Shown here: positions 1-9,197 of the stretch, one piece after another | Numbering within the stretch: position 1 is the stretch's first letter | Layout of the letters: the number at the start of each line of letters is the position of its first letter | Source of the DNA: Dyadobacter sp. CY343 | Lineage (GTDB): Bacteria > Bacteroidota > Bacteroidia > Cytophagales > Spirosomataceae | Direction: 5' to 3' | Assembly (NCBI RefSeq): GCF_021390335.1 | Contig: NZ_JAJUXK010000003.1 | Coordinates: 434,001 to 498,000, forward strand | Length of the DNA: 64,000 bases | Program-made: the position numbers and the translations under genes | The notes under the pieces: generated by a model | Told to the model about the DNA's origin: nothing | Databases searched by the model: none | What the model saw: the letters and a program-made list of their open reading frames with translations, nothing else

Positions 1-965
1 ATCTGTTTTTCAAAGGTAATATCGCGCAATGGAAAAAGCTGGGCAATTCACTCTTGCTGCGCGCCGCCATGCGTTACTCAAAAATTGACCAGGCGAAAGC
101 AAAACAATATGTTGCAGTTGCAGTAGACCCAGCCAACGGTGGTTTGCAAAGCTCCAATACCGACAATGCATTTATCGCATTTAACAGCACATTCAACCAT
201 CCGCTTGCCGGTTATTTCCAGGGAACAGAACGCGGCAACGTTTATATGGGCAAGGCGTTTATCGATTATCTGAAAACCACTGCTGATCCGCGCCTGAAAG
301 TAATTGCTGTGAAGTATGAAGCTCCGGGAAATCCGCTCGCCACAGTGGGTGCCGAGGATACAAACCCAGCCAATCAGGAGGGAATGCCTTATGGGTATAA
401 CGAATCGACCATTACTGCTATCCCTGGATTTCCGGGCAAAATCGGTTCTGCTTTCAAGTATTCGCAGATCAATCGCAGAACAGTTGGGAAGATCGATGCG
501 CCGGAATTTTTTATCACTTATTCCCAAACTTCTCTGCTCCTGGCAGAGGCTGTGCAACGCGGCTGGGCAACCGGCGATGTAAAAGCATTGTATGAAGCCG
601 GTGTGAAAGCAAATATGGCGCAAATGACCACTTACGATGTATCTGCCACCATTTCCGAGGCAACTCAGACTGCCTACCTGGCTGCAAACCCGTTTGTTGC
701 TGCAAAAGCGCTGGAACAGATCAATAACCAGTACTGGGTATCCTCCTTCCTGAACGGTTCCGAAGCCTGGGCGAACTTCCGCAGAAGCGGGTTCCCTGTG
801 CTGCCTGTCAACAATTATCCGGGGAAAGATCCTTCTGTTAAAGATTTTATCAAAAGGCTGGTTTACCCGGTACGTGAAAGATCTGTGAACGAAGCCAACT
901 ATAAAGAAGCAATAGCAAGAATGGGCCCCGATGAACTCGGAACGCCTATTTTTTGGGACAAATAA
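1..965 (+). CDS. SusD/RagB-like outer-membrane nutrient-binding lipoprotein, C-terminal part
   Basis: This is the 3' part of a gene that begins before the window; the frame is open from base 3 to the TAA at 963-965. SusD-family lipoproteins sit on the outer membrane and cap a TonB-dependent SusC transporter, delivering glycans or other large nutrients. The visible portion opens with the family-typical segment around WKKLGNSLLLRAAMRYSK and ends with the typical FRRSGFPVL ... RLVYPVRERSVN ... FWDK tail, which points to the SusD_like_2 subfamily. The lipobox and any SusC partner would lie upstream. A secreted RraA-like protein and a Tat-exported dehydratase follow on the same strand, which suggests a carbohydrate or sugar-acid locus. 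An ATG or TTG near base 54 is internal and not a start. Confidence 0.9.
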   Translation, partial: LFFKGNIAQWKKLGNSLLLRAAMRYSKIDQAKAKQYVAVAVDPANGGLQSSNTDNAFIAFNSTFNHPLAGYFQGTERGNVYMGKAFIDYLKTTADPRLKVIAVKYEAPGNPLATVGAEDTNPANQEGMPYGYNESTITAIPGFPGKIGSAFKYSQINRRTVGKIDAPEFFITYSQTSLLLAEAVQRGWATGDVKALYEAGVKANMAQMTTYDVSATISEATQTAYLAANPFVAAKALEQINNQYWVSSFLNGSEAWANFRRSGFPVLPVNNYPGKDPSVKDFIKRLVYPVRERSVNEANYKEAIARMGPDELGTPIFWDK

Positions 966-992
966 ACATTACTAACCCTTAATTTTTCATTT

Positions 993-1925
993 ATGCTAAA
1001 ACAGAATCTGCTGGCGGGAGCGCTTGTGCTGCTGGGATTCACCGCCACAGCACAATCGATCTCTCCCACACCCGATCAGATCAAAGCCTACACCGCCGCA
1101 TGGAAAGGCGAACGAATGCCCGACGGTCGCCCGAAAGTTTCCGACGCGATCCTCGCCCGATTGAAAGACATTTCCATGGAAGAAGCCTGGGGTGTGTTGC
1201 GGAACAAAGGCTACCACAACCAATTCGAGGGCGACTGGCAGCTGATCCACACCGACAGTACCATGACCGGCCGGGTAGTAACCGCCCAGTATGTGCCCTC
1301 CCGCCCCGATTTACAGGATCTGGTCAAAGAAACGGGTAAAAAAGAGGGCCGCGTGCAAACCGGCGGTACCAACTCCTGGCCGATCGATGTATTGAAAGAA
1401 GGCGACGTGTACGTAGCCGACGGTTACGGGAAAGTCGCCGATGGTACCCTGATAGGAGACAATCTGGGCAACTCTATTTACGCCAAATCCAAGCGTGGGG
1501 TTGTGTTTTACGGGTCTGTACGCGATGTGGAAGGGTTAAGTGAAATCAAGGGTTTCAATGCGTGGATGAAAGGCCAGGACCCTTCTTATATCCAGCAAAT
1601 GATGCTCGTCAATATCAATACTCCGATCCGCATCGGCCGGGCGATCGTGCTGCCGGGTGATGTAGTACTGGCCAAGAAGTATGGTACCATTTTCATCCCA
1701 GCCCATTTGGTTGAAGAACTCGTACTGACCTCGGAAGTAACCGCATTGCGTGACGAATTTGGTCACCTGCGCCTGCGTGAAGGCAAATACACGCCGGGAG
1801 AAATCGATACCAAATGGTCGGATGCGATTCAAAAAGATTTCCTTAACTGGGTAAACAACTACCCCGGCAAGCTGCCGATGACGAAGAAGGAATTAGATGA
1901 TTATTTGAAGGAACGGAATTATTGA
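993..1925 (+). CDS. Secreted RraA-fold protein (HMG/CHA aldolase-like)
   Basis: A 310-residue protein with a clear signal peptide (hydrophobic stretch at residues 8-20 ending in TATAQS). The body carries the RraA/dimethylmenaquinone-methyltransferase-like fold: GVVFYGSVRDVEG near residues 169-181 and PGDVVLAKKYGTIFIP near 223-238. Family members are either RNase E inhibitors (RraA) or class II aldolases/oxaloacetate decarboxylases acting on 4-hydroxy-4-methyl-2-oxoglutarate. An exported form cannot be regulating RNase E, so an aldolase-like or unknown role is more likely. The roughly 90-residue N-terminal extension before the fold is not explained. It lies 27 bp after the SusD-like gene, probably in the same operon. 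Confidence 0.8.
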   Translation: MLKQNLLAGALVLLGFTATAQSISPTPDQIKAYTAAWKGERMPDGRPKVSDAILARLKDISMEEAWGVLRNKGYHNQFEGDWQLIHTDSTMTGRVVTAQYVPSRPDLQDLVKETGKKEGRVQTGGTNSWPIDVLKEGDVYVADGYGKVADGTLIGDNLGNSIYAKSKRGVVFYGSVRDVEGLSEIKGFNAWMKGQDPSYIQQMMLVNINTPIRIGRAIVLPGDVVLAKKYGTIFIPAHLVEELVLTSEVTALRDEFGHLRLREGKYTPGEIDTKWSDAIQKDFLNWVNNYPGKLPMTKKELDDYLKERNY

Positions 1926-2276
1926 GGTCGGCGGGGATTAGTGGCTCATTTGTCGCCCAGAACTCCTCCGTTTGGCACCCTGAGCGTACCGGGCCGCCGG
2001 GAGGTCGAAGGGGCGTGTACAAAAGCGGCTAACATGCCCTTGTCACCCGGAACTCCTCCGTTTGTCACCCTGAGCGTACCGGGCCGCCGGGAGGTCGAAG
2101 GGGCGTGTGAGAAGCGGCTAACATGCCTTGTCACCCTGAGCGAAGCCGAAGGGACGTGTACAGAAGCATCTAACATGTGCCTTCGACTGCGCTCAGGCTG
2201 ACAGAAAAACTAAGGTGACAAAAAAACGCAGGGTGACAAGACGAAATACATCTTAAATCATACAAAAACGAACGAT
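1926..2276. other. Intergenic region, 351 bp, repeat-filled
   Basis: This gap between the RraA-like and dehydratase genes is almost wholly the 90-bp repeat block. Only about 75 bp at the end (2203-2276) is unique sequence, AT-rich and directly before the ATG of the next gene. I see no convincing promoter or gene in it. Confidence 0.7.
1951..2202. repeat. Tandem 90-bp direct repeats with Bacteroidota-type CCTGAGCG/CGAAGG motif
   Basis: Two near-identical units lie head to tail (1951-2040 and 2041-2128). Each begins with TGTCRCCC, contains CACCCTGAGCG and GGTCGAAGGGGCGTGT, and ends with GCGGCTAACATGCC. A shortened third unit (2129-2182) lacks the inner segment but keeps the flanks. It is followed by an inverted copy, CCTTCGACTGCGCTCAGG (2180-2197), that can pair with CCTGAGCGAAGCCGAAGG (2134-2151) with two mismatches. 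Variants of this CCTGAGCGnAGnCGAAGG element are common between genes in Bacteroidota. The short open frames across the block are repeat artefacts. Confidence 0.85.
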
Positions 2277-3761
2277 ATGAAAAGCATTTTAAACGAAATC
2301 ATTGCGGGTAACAAAAAAGTGGAACAGGCTGAGAAACAGGCGGCCATTGCGGAAATCAACAACCCCGCAACAAAACCAAGCAGACGTAACTTTTTACGAA
2401 ACTCTGCCCTCGGCGGGATTGCGCTGGGTGGCTTTATGTCCATGTCGACCGAGGATACCATTGCACAAGCGACCTCGAAAGTGAGCCGGGCTTCGAAACC
2501 TTCGGATCTGAAAATAACCGATCTCAGGTATTGCATTGTTCAGAATGTGGGCCGCACGCCCATTATCCGCATTGATACCAACCAGGGAATATATGGTCTC
2601 GGAGAAGTGCGCGACGGCGCCGACGAGCGTTATGCATTGAGTTTGAAAGCACATTTGCTCGGCCACAATCCCTGTAACGTCGAGCAATTATTTAAATCGA
2701 TCAAGCAATTCGGCTTCCACGGGAGACAGGCCGGTGGCGTTTGCGCTGTTGAAATGGCACTTTGGGACCTCTGCGGAAAAGCTTACGGCGTTCCCTGCTG
2801 GCAGTTGCTGGGCGGCAGGTATCGTGACAAAGTAAGGCTGTACGCAGATACCCCCGAGTCGAACGATCTGAATGAGTTTAAAGAGAAGATCAAATTCCGC
2901 ACGCAGGACCAGGGCTACACCTGGCTGAAAATGGACGTTTCGATCGGTATGCTGCGCAACAGTGAAAATGCGGTCGTCAACAATAAATTCTGGGGCGGCG
3001 GCTTCTCGCAGTGGGCGGGGGATTACCATTCTTACGCCAATACCAAACACCCTTTCACCGCCATTCAGATCACTCAAAAAGGACTGGATGAAATGGCGAG
3101 GGTTGTGGAAGATGTGCGTAGTGTGATCGGTTACGAAATTCCACTTTCCACCGACCATTACGGGCATTTTGATATCAATAACGGCATTCGGCTCGGAAAG
3201 GCGCTGGATAAATACCGCCTCGCGTGGCTGGAAGATATGGTACCCTGGGAATATACCGATCAGTGGAAAACGATTTCGGACGCGCTGGAAACGCCCACGC
3301 TGACCGGCGAGGATATTTATCTCCGGGAAGGTTTCAAAGCCCTGATCGAAAAGCGTGCGGTAGATATTGTGCATCCGGACCTGGCTTCGTCGGGCGGTTT
3401 GCTGGAAACCAAACGCATTGGCGACTACGCGGAAGAGCACGGAATCGCGATGGCGATGCACTTTGCGGGAACGCCGGTAAGTTTTATGGCTAATGTACAT
3501 TGCGCAGCGGCGACCCAGAATTTTCTTGCATTGGAACACCATTCTGTGGATGTTCCATGGTGGGAAAGCCTGGTGAAAACGACCGACGGACGCAAGCTGA
3601 TCGACAAAGGTTATGCGCCCGTGCCGCTGGAAGCGCCGGGACTGGGCATTGAACTCGTTGACGAAGAGGTCAAAAAGCATTTGAACCCGAAAGACAAAAG
3701 CTTCTTCGCCCCCACTCCCGACTGGAACGATAAACGCTCGCACGACCGGCTTTGGAGCTAA
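2277..3761 (+). CDS. Tat-exported enolase-superfamily dehydratase (mandelate racemase/muconate lactonizing type)
   Basis: A 494-residue enolase-superfamily enzyme, which would abstract a proton alpha to a carboxylate, probably dehydrating or racemising a sugar acid. A twin-arginine motif, SRRNFLR at residues 35-41, followed by a weakly hydrophobic stretch (NSALGGIALGGFMSMS), suggests folded export. The N-terminal capping domain spans about 75-190. The barrel carries a KMD motif (K218, D220), metal ligands D293, E319 and E345, and an Asp-His pair at D368 and H395, so the active site looks complete. The substrate cannot be read from sequence; galactonate, rhamnonate or similar acids are possible. 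It is same-strand with the SusD-like and RraA-like genes but separated by the repeat block. Confidence 0.88.
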   Translation: MKSILNEIIAGNKKVEQAEKQAAIAEINNPATKPSRRNFLRNSALGGIALGGFMSMSTEDTIAQATSKVSRASKPSDLKITDLRYCIVQNVGRTPIIRIDTNQGIYGLGEVRDGADERYALSLKAHLLGHNPCNVEQLFKSIKQFGFHGRQAGGVCAVEMALWDLCGKAYGVPCWQLLGGRYRDKVRLYADTPESNDLNEFKEKIKFRTQDQGYTWLKMDVSIGMLRNSENAVVNNKFWGGGFSQWAGDYHSYANTKHPFTAIQITQKGLDEMARVVEDVRSVIGYEIPLSTDHYGHFDINNGIRLGKALDKYRLAWLEDMVPWEYTDQWKTISDALETPTLTGEDIYLREGFKALIEKRAVDIVHPDLASSGGLLETKRIGDYAEEHGIAMAMHFAGTPVSFMANVHCAAATQNFLALEHHSVDVPWWESLVKTTDGRKLIDKGYAPVPLEAPGLGIELVDEEVKKHLNPKDKSFFAPTPDWNDKRSHDRLWS

Positions 3762-3770
3762 TCAATATGG

Positions 3771-3794
3771 TAGCCGGACATTCAGGTCCGGCTA
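3771..3794 (+). terminator. Stem-loop after the dehydratase gene
   Basis: A perfect 9-bp stem, TAGCCGGAC (3771-3779) with GTCCGGCTA (3786-3794), and a 6-nt loop start 10 bp after the stop codon. There is no strong T-run after it, so it may be a weak terminator or an mRNA-stabilising hairpin. Confidence 0.5.
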
Positions 3795-3905
3795 TATCAT
3801 ATTCCTCATTTCTGACAGCTGTTCGCTGTATTCAACAATACCAACCTGTTTTTTAAAGAAGAATTAGTGTTTACTTTACATAAGCGATGTTAGCTTTTTC
3901 GACTT

Positions 3906-6900
3906 ATGATCTCTTATTTAAAGAAAACCTTTCCCAATTCTTTCAATCCGCAGACGATACTTTTCTTCTTTCATAATTTTTTCATCAACGTCGGCACTAC
4001 ACTGGTTTACGTTTCTGCCAATGTCCTGCTGCTTGAAAATCACCCCGAATACTCACTTCCGATTGCATATATAGCGGCTGCGCTGGCGGTGATGGCGGCC
4101 GGGAAAATATATGAATATTTTGAACATCACCTGCTGCTCAAACGACTGAGCCTGGGCACGATGGTTTCGTCCCTGTTCATGGTTTTGGTGGTCATGGTAT
4201 TGCTCTGGCTGGGCCACGGAATCGCGACTGCTATTGCTGTCATGGTCGGTTACCGGATCATTTATCTGCTGATCAATCTTGAATTCTGGGGACTTTCGGC
4301 GCTTGTTTTTGATGTACGCCAAAGTAAGAGGCTGTTCAGCGTGATCGGTTCGGGGGATATGCCTGCAAAAGCGCTGGGTGCTGTTTTAGCAGTGCTGATC
4401 CACTCCCCTTCCGTGCTCATGATCCTGCTTGTGATCTCGCTGATTTTCTTTGCGTTAGCTTTTTACACACAGTTACTTACATTCAGATTTACTGATATTC
4501 CGAATCCGCATCACGCACGTCCGCGGCAGGTTTCCGAGTCCGATTCCAAGATCATTCAGAAATATTTCGGCGGCAACAAATTGCTGACTTCGCTCTGCCT
4601 GGGAATGGTAGCGATCGCAGCGGCTGCGACGTGGATCGAGTACCATTTTTTTGTGAATGTCAAATACAAATTTCACAGCCAGCACGATGTGATCGTGTTC
4701 GTGGGCACATTGCTGGCGGCTACTTACGGTATTTCGACGATTGTTAAATTGCTGTTTTCGGGTAAAACCGTCGAGCGTTTTGGCGTGAAGCTGACGCTAT
4801 ATCTGCTGCCTCTCACTACTATTTTCATCTCACTCGGACTGCTGATTTCTTCCTATTTCCGCAAAGATGAACCTTCGTTACTTTTCTACTACTGCGCTGC
4901 TTACTTACTATTCGAGCTCGTCAGGAGAACCATTTTTGACCCGGTTTTCCTTGTGCTTTTCCAGCCGCTTTCTACCAAGACCCGCTTGAAAGGGCATACT
5001 TTGGCCAAAGGATTATTTGAGCCAATGGGAATGCTGATCGCCGGTCTGCTGCTTTGGATCGTGTATTCTCAGCACCTGAGCAATATCAGCCTGACCTTCG
5101 ACCTTTCGCTTTTGTTCGCGATCGTTGCCCTTTTCATATTCCGCAAAGCCTACGGACACTACATTCAGGAGTTGAAATCGGCGATCGGGAAGCGATTTAT
5201 CAGAAGTGGTGAAATGCCCTCACCCGCCGAAGCATTGCCTATCATTACCGAAAACCTTAAAAGCGAGCGTAAAGAAGAGGTATTGAATGCGATTGAGTGG
5301 CTGGCTAAAAACAAGGTTTCACTGTTTCGCAAGAATGTGGATCTGCTACTTCAAAATCCTGCGGTACAAGTTCGGCTGAAAACCTTGCAGACGCTGGCCA
5401 CACTTGAAAAGCCGGAGTTATCTGCCTCTTTTGTTCATTACATCGAAGCCGAACCGGACACGGCCTGCCAGACGCTGGCTGTTCGCATTGCCTGTTCTAC
5501 CTCCCGCATTTCCGACGAACAGCTCGCCGGATTCCTCGCTCACCCGGATCTTGATATCGTCAAAGGCTGCATCATCGGCTGCTGGGAAGCTGGAAAAGCA
5601 TTGCCGCTCGTCCATGGTACCCTACGTAAAATGTTCCTTTCAGCATTGGACGCACAGCAGCTAGCGGCGCTCGAATGTGTGAGAATAATCGGTATTCATT
5701 CCCACGAAGAGCACATTAAGAACTGCACAAAAAACGGTAGTCCGCAGGTACGTAATCTGGCTTTGGAAGTTGCAGCAGGCTCGGGATCTGCCCAATTATT
5801 ACGCGAATTGAAACCGATGCTGAGCAGCTCACTGTCGCGCCCAACCGTTATCGCCCTGATCAAATCGGGCGATTCCGGGATAAGAATTGTGGAAGAATGG
5901 TTGCGTAATGACGAGTCAGGCGAGCATATCAGCATACTCATTAAAGTGGCTGAACGCACCAAACACGAATTTATACTTCAAATACTTTTTGACCTAATTA
6001 AAAATATCTACCTGAATAAAAGTTCAAATAATAAAATAAGTATAGATACACGGTATAAGATCGATACTTTTATAAAGCTAGACGCATTGAAAGTGCTGAC
6101 AAACTATTTGTTGGTCGCTGATTATAAAGAAGTTGTAGCCACTTTCGTTGAGCAGGACCTGGTACATGCGTCACTGCTTCTATCTGGCATCGATGATACC
6201 AATGCTGACAAATCCTGGAATGAGTCGCTGGAATATGAACTGGAACTGACCGGGCAGCGGCTGTTTTACCTTTTCATGATGCAATATGATAAGGATTCGG
6301 TGCAGAATGCGTGGCGCGGGATCCGGCATGCGAGTAAGGAAAAAAGGGCTAATTCGCTCGAAATGATCGAGAGCTTACTACCACGAACACTGTACCCGGC
6401 TTTGCACGCGATATTTGAAAATATACCTGTTCAGAAAAAACGCGACGCGCTGCGGCAATACGTCGGAAATCAGGAAGCTGTCGTTTCGATCATCCCCTAC
6501 ATATTAACCCACGCTGATCACACTTTTACAAGCTGGACAGTCGCATTGGCGATCCGGCAGTTTGATCCGCAACAACACGATCCGGTGAGTTTGCAGCTTC
6601 TAGCCAACCACCCGTCTCGCCTGATCAGGGATGCAGTCAGTGAAAAATTTGCGCAGCTGGCACTTGATCCGAACCTGAAATTCAGCACTAACATTCCTAT
6701 GAAACATACAGAAAGCACGCAGACTATCTCCGAAATGGAGCGCGTGATCGTACTAAAAAGCACGCAGCTATTTTCCCAAACTCCCGAGAATGTGCTGAGC
6801 TCGATCGCACCGATTATGAAAGAGGTGACGTACAGCGAAGGCCAGCAAATCTTCGCAAAAGGCGATCTGGGCGATTCCATGTATATCATTTACACCGGTA

Positions 6901-7154
6901 CGGTCGGGATTTACGATGGTAAAAAGCAGCTCGCCTTGTTCGATAAGGGAGAGATATTCGGGGAGCTGGCATTGCTGGATACCGAGCCAAGATCGGCAAC
7001 TACGATCGCGGAAACCGATGTTTTGATCTTCCGCATTGATCAGGAAGATTTCTTTGAATTAATGGAAGAACGCGACGAGATACTGAGGAACGTTCTGCGG
7101 ATTTTGTGCCAGCGGATCCGGGTTCAGAATGAGAAAATGCGGTTGCAGGGCTGA
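3906..7154 (+). CDS. Membrane protein: MFS/nucleotide-transporter-like domain, HEAT repeats and cyclic-nucleotide-binding domain
   Basis: A 1082-residue protein with three parts. Residues 1-430 form about twelve membrane segments resembling the MFS-type ATP/ADP (Npt) translocase group. Residues about 440-920 are helical HEAT-like repeats (for example VQVRLKTLQTLATLEKPELSASF). Residues about 940-1080 are a cyclic-nucleotide-binding domain with an intact phosphate-binding cassette, GELALLDTEPRSA (about 1019-1031), including the Glu and Arg that hold the ribose and phosphate. It is probably an inner-membrane protein whose transport or scaffolding is gated by cAMP or cGMP. It converges, with a 10-bp gap, on an operon containing an adenylate cyclase. 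The domain calls are firm; the transported substrate is unknown. Confidence 0.85.
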   Translation: MISYLKKTFPNSFNPQTILFFFHNFFINVGTTLVYVSANVLLLENHPEYSLPIAYIAAALAVMAAGKIYEYFEHHLLLKRLSLGTMVSSLFMVLVVMVLLWLGHGIATAIAVMVGYRIIYLLINLEFWGLSALVFDVRQSKRLFSVIGSGDMPAKALGAVLAVLIHSPSVLMILLVISLIFFALAFYTQLLTFRFTDIPNPHHARPRQVSESDSKIIQKYFGGNKLLTSLCLGMVAIAAAATWIEYHFFVNVKYKFHSQHDVIVFVGTLLAATYGISTIVKLLFSGKTVERFGVKLTLYLLPLTTIFISLGLLISSYFRKDEPSLLFYYCAAYLLFELVRRTIFDPVFLVLFQPLSTKTRLKGHTLAKGLFEPMGMLIAGLLLWIVYSQHLSNISLTFDLSLLFAIVALFIFRKAYGHYIQELKSAIGKRFIRSGEMPSPAEALPIITENLKSERKEEVLNAIEWLAKNKVSLFRKNVDLLLQNPAVQVRLKTLQTLATLEKPELSASFVHYIEAEPDTACQTLAVRIACSTSRISDEQLAGFLAHPDLDIVKGCIIGCWEAGKALPLVHGTLRKMFLSALDAQQLAALECVRIIGIHSHEEHIKNCTKNGSPQVRNLALEVAAGSGSAQLLRELKPMLSSSLSRPTVIALIKSGDSGIRIVEEWLRNDESGEHISILIKVAERTKHEFILQILFDLIKNIYLNKSSNNKISIDTRYKIDTFIKLDALKVLTNYLLVADYKEVVATFVEQDLVHASLLLSGIDDTNADKSWNESLEYELELTGQRLFYLFMMQYDKDSVQNAWRGIRHASKEKRANSLEMIESLLPRTLYPALHAIFENIPVQKKRDALRQYVGNQEAVVSIIPYILTHADHTFTSWTVALAIRQFDPQQHDPVSLQLLANHPSRLIRDAVSEKFAQLALDPNLKFSTNIPMKHTESTQTISEMERVIVLKSTQLFSQTPENVLSSIAPIMKEVTYSEGQQIFAKGDLGDSMYIIYTGTVGIYDGKKQLALFDKGEIFGELALLDTEPRSATTIAETDVLIFRIDQEDFFELMEERDEILRNVLRILCQRIRVQNEKMRLQG

Positions 7155-7164
7155 TATTCTAATT

Positions 7165-7749
7165 TCAAGCCTCCAAAATCCTTCTGATCGAATTAAGGTG
7201 CGCCGCTTTTTGCTGATCTCGTCTTTCCCCCTGGGAGGTGGTCCAATAGGAATGGGATTCGAAAAACCGTACCTGGGTTTGATTCCATTCCGTTACGCTG
7301 CTCACCATTTCGCGCGCTTTCAGTTCTTCGAAAAGACTGGCGGAAACAGGCTCAAAATCCGCCCGACCGAGATAGTCAAGGTCCGCGTCACATAGTATGC
7401 ATTCCAGCTGATTTTGAGGGATTTGCGGAACTTTCGTAGCAAGGATCAGACCGCAGATCTTATCTATCTCCGCATTTGAATAGTCAAAATCCGGAAGCAC
7501 TTTCCGAGCGATCACGCAACTTTTCTCTTCGTGCCCTTTATACACATTCATAAAACCGCTATCATGGTAGAGCGCGGCGGTTTCGAGTATTTGTAAACTT
7601 TCCTGATCGGCAACCCCTTCCAGCTCTGCGATTTCCAATGCAGCATTCACCACGTCGAGCGTATGGTGCAGACCGTGGTAGTAAAGCTCCAGCGGCAACC
7701 CGGTCCGCATTTCTTCAATGATAAATTCTCTGGCTTTTTCAACATCCAT
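7165..7749 (-). CDS. HD-domain metal-dependent hydrolase
   Basis: A 194-residue HD-superfamily protein. Metal-binding residues are visible: H25/H28/H29 in YYHGLHHTLD, the H62-D63 doublet in ALYHDSGF, H73, and D121/D123 in CDADLDYLG. HD proteins hydrolyse phosphoester bonds, often in nucleotides or cyclic nucleotides. It is the last gene of the operon, starting 1 bp after the receiver-cyclase stop, so translation is probably coupled. An inferred but unproven role is turnover of the second messenger made by that cyclase. No receiver or sensor domain is fused to it. Confidence 0.85.
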   Translation of the reverse strand: MDVEKAREFIIEEMRTGLPLELYYHGLHHTLDVVNAALEIAELEGVADQESLQILETAALYHDSGFMNVYKGHEEKSCVIARKVLPDFDYSNAEIDKICGLILATKVPQIPQNQLECILCDADLDYLGRADFEPVSASLFEELKAREMVSSVTEWNQTQVRFFESHSYWTTSQGERRDQQKAAHLNSIRRILEA

Positions 7750-7750
7750 A

Positions 7751-8797
7751 TTATTCCAGAACTTCGTAGATCATAACCGGATTTTCCTTGTTTTTGAGGT
7801 TCATTTCTCCAACCGGATTACATTGAAATGCCTCTTTAATCAGCTGATAAGCCGCTTCTGCAACCACAACCTGGCCTGGTTTTGCGATAGATTGCAGCCG
7901 CTGCGCCACATTCACCACATCGCCGATCACCGTATAATCCAGCCTTTTTAATGCAGCCGAACCAATATTGCCCGAAACCATTTCACCCGAATTGATACCG
8001 ATAGAAACTTTCGGCAGGTACCCCGACTGATCCGATAATTCTTCCTTGAAACCATTAATATGATTCCGCACAGCGAGTGACGATTCAACCGCTCTGTCCA
8101 GGTGATAATCGCCCCGAAACACGGCCATTACGGCGTCTCCCATGAATTTATCGACCAACCCACCCTGCGCGATGATCTCTTTTACCATCACATCGAAGTA
8201 CTTATTGATCAACTTCACCACCCTGTCGGGCGGCTCTTTTTCAGAGATCGAAGTGAATCCGCACATATCCATAAATACCACCGTACCGTTGATAGTCTCG
8301 CTCGTCATCAGCGACTTTTCAAAGGTATCCTGGGTCATAAATTGCAGCACAGAAGAATCGACGTACATGCGCAGAATGTCATTTTCACGTACTGCTTTTA
8401 GCGTTTCTTTCAACTGGGCCACATAATGGAGCGTTTTCTCCATCGTCACTTCCAGGTCTTTGAAATCGATAGGCTTGGTCAGGAAATCGAATGCGCCGCG
8501 GTTCATCGCCGTGCGGATATTATCCATATCCCCGTAAGCCGAAACGATCACCGATTTGAGGATCGGACTGATCTCTCCAAGTCGGATTAGGAGCGTCAAA
8601 CCGTCCATTTCTGGCATATTGATATCGCTGAGAACCATATCGATATCCGGATTTACGGCGAGTACTTCGAGGGCCCTGAATCCATTTTCGGCAAACAAAA
8701 ACTCGTATTCCTGTTCCCGGATCTGCCTCCTGAACTTTTGCTTGATCAGCAGCTGTAAATCCGCCTCATCGTCCACTACCAGTATTTTGGCTTTCAT
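7751..8797 (-). CDS. Response regulator with class III adenylate/guanylate cyclase output
   Basis: A 348-residue two-domain protein. Residues 4-120 are a receiver with acidic pocket D9/D10, phospho-acceptor D58 and K108. Residues about 165-348 are a class III nucleotide cyclase catalytic domain. Metal ligands D177 (FMDMCGFT) and D221 ([10 protein letters not shown]), purine-selecting K217 and D287 ([10 protein letters not shown]), and transition-state N296 and R300 are all present. The Lys/Asp pair favours ATP, so cAMP is the expected product. Its start overlaps the preceding receiver gene by 4 bp, in line with phosphorelay from the kinase upstream. The protein has no membrane segment. Confidence 0.93.
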   Translation of the reverse strand: MKAKILVVDDEADLQLLIKQKFRRQIREQEYEFLFAENGFRALEVLAVNPDIDMVLSDINMPEMDGLTLLIRLGEISPILKSVIVSAYGDMDNIRTAMNRGAFDFLTKPIDFKDLEVTMEKTLHYVAQLKETLKAVRENDILRMYVDSSVLQFMTQDTFEKSLMTSETINGTVVFMDMCGFTSISEKEPPDRVVKLINKYFDVMVKEIIAQGGLVDKFMGDAVMAVFRGDYHLDRAVESSLAVRNHINGFKEELSDQSGYLPKVSIGINSGEMVSGNIGSAALKRLDYTVIGDVVNVAQRLQSIAKPGQVVVAEAAYQLIKEAFQCNPVGEMNLKNKENPVMIYEVLE

Positions 8798-9168
8798 AAA
8801 ATGCTGAGCAATTTCTCTTTTAATTCAACAAAATTGACGGGTTTCGTCAGGAAATCGTCCGCGCCGAGCTGCATCGCCTGATCGTGGTTTGCGCTATCTC
8901 CGTAGGCTGTGATCATCATCACCTGGGGCGGGGCCGCAGGATGGTCCGTCCGTATCTTTCTGAGCAACTCAATCCCGCTCATGCCGGGCATATTGATATC
9001 CGAAAGGATCATGACCACTTCGGAAGGATGCGCTTGCAGATAGGAAAGCGCTTCTTCGCCCGAAAAAGAGAACGAAAACTGGAATTGACCGCTGCGTATT
9101 TCCTTCCTGAATTTTTGTTCAAAAAGTGACTTCACGTCTTCTTCATCGTCTACAACCAGGATTTTCAT
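8794..9168 (-). CDS. Single-domain response regulator (CheY-like receiver)
   Basis: A 124-residue stand-alone receiver. It has the acidic pair D7/D8, phospho-acceptor D57 in ILSDINMPG, a conserved Thr in MMITAYGD and Lys in FLTKPVNF. There is no output domain, so it acts through protein contacts or as a phosphate shuttle or sink. It lies between the histidine kinase gene (29 bp away) and the receiver-cyclase gene (4-bp overlap). Its sequence resembles the receiver of that cyclase, which suggests duplication. Confidence 0.92.
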   Translation of the reverse strand: MKILVVDDEEDVKSLFEQKFRKEIRSGQFQFSFSFSGEEALSYLQAHPSEVVMILSDINMPGMSGIELLRKIRTDHPAAPPQVMMITAYGDSANHDQAMQLGADDFLTKPVNFVELKEKLLSIL

Positions 9169-9197
9169 AGTATTCAGTTTTAAACTGCAAGTGCAAA

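Noticed and set aside
1941..2201. Open frames on both strands through the repeat block
   Set aside because: The peptides simply translate the 90-bp repeats (PGRREVEGACxKAA) and have no independent start context.
1951..2202. Direct repeats considered as a CRISPR array
   Set aside because: Units are 90 bp in direct contact, without unique spacers, and no cas genes are in the window.
2688..3743. A 351-codon open frame on the minus strand
   Set aside because: It lies fully antisense to the enolase-superfamily gene, which has complete catalytic residues; the frame is a codon-bias shadow without family features.
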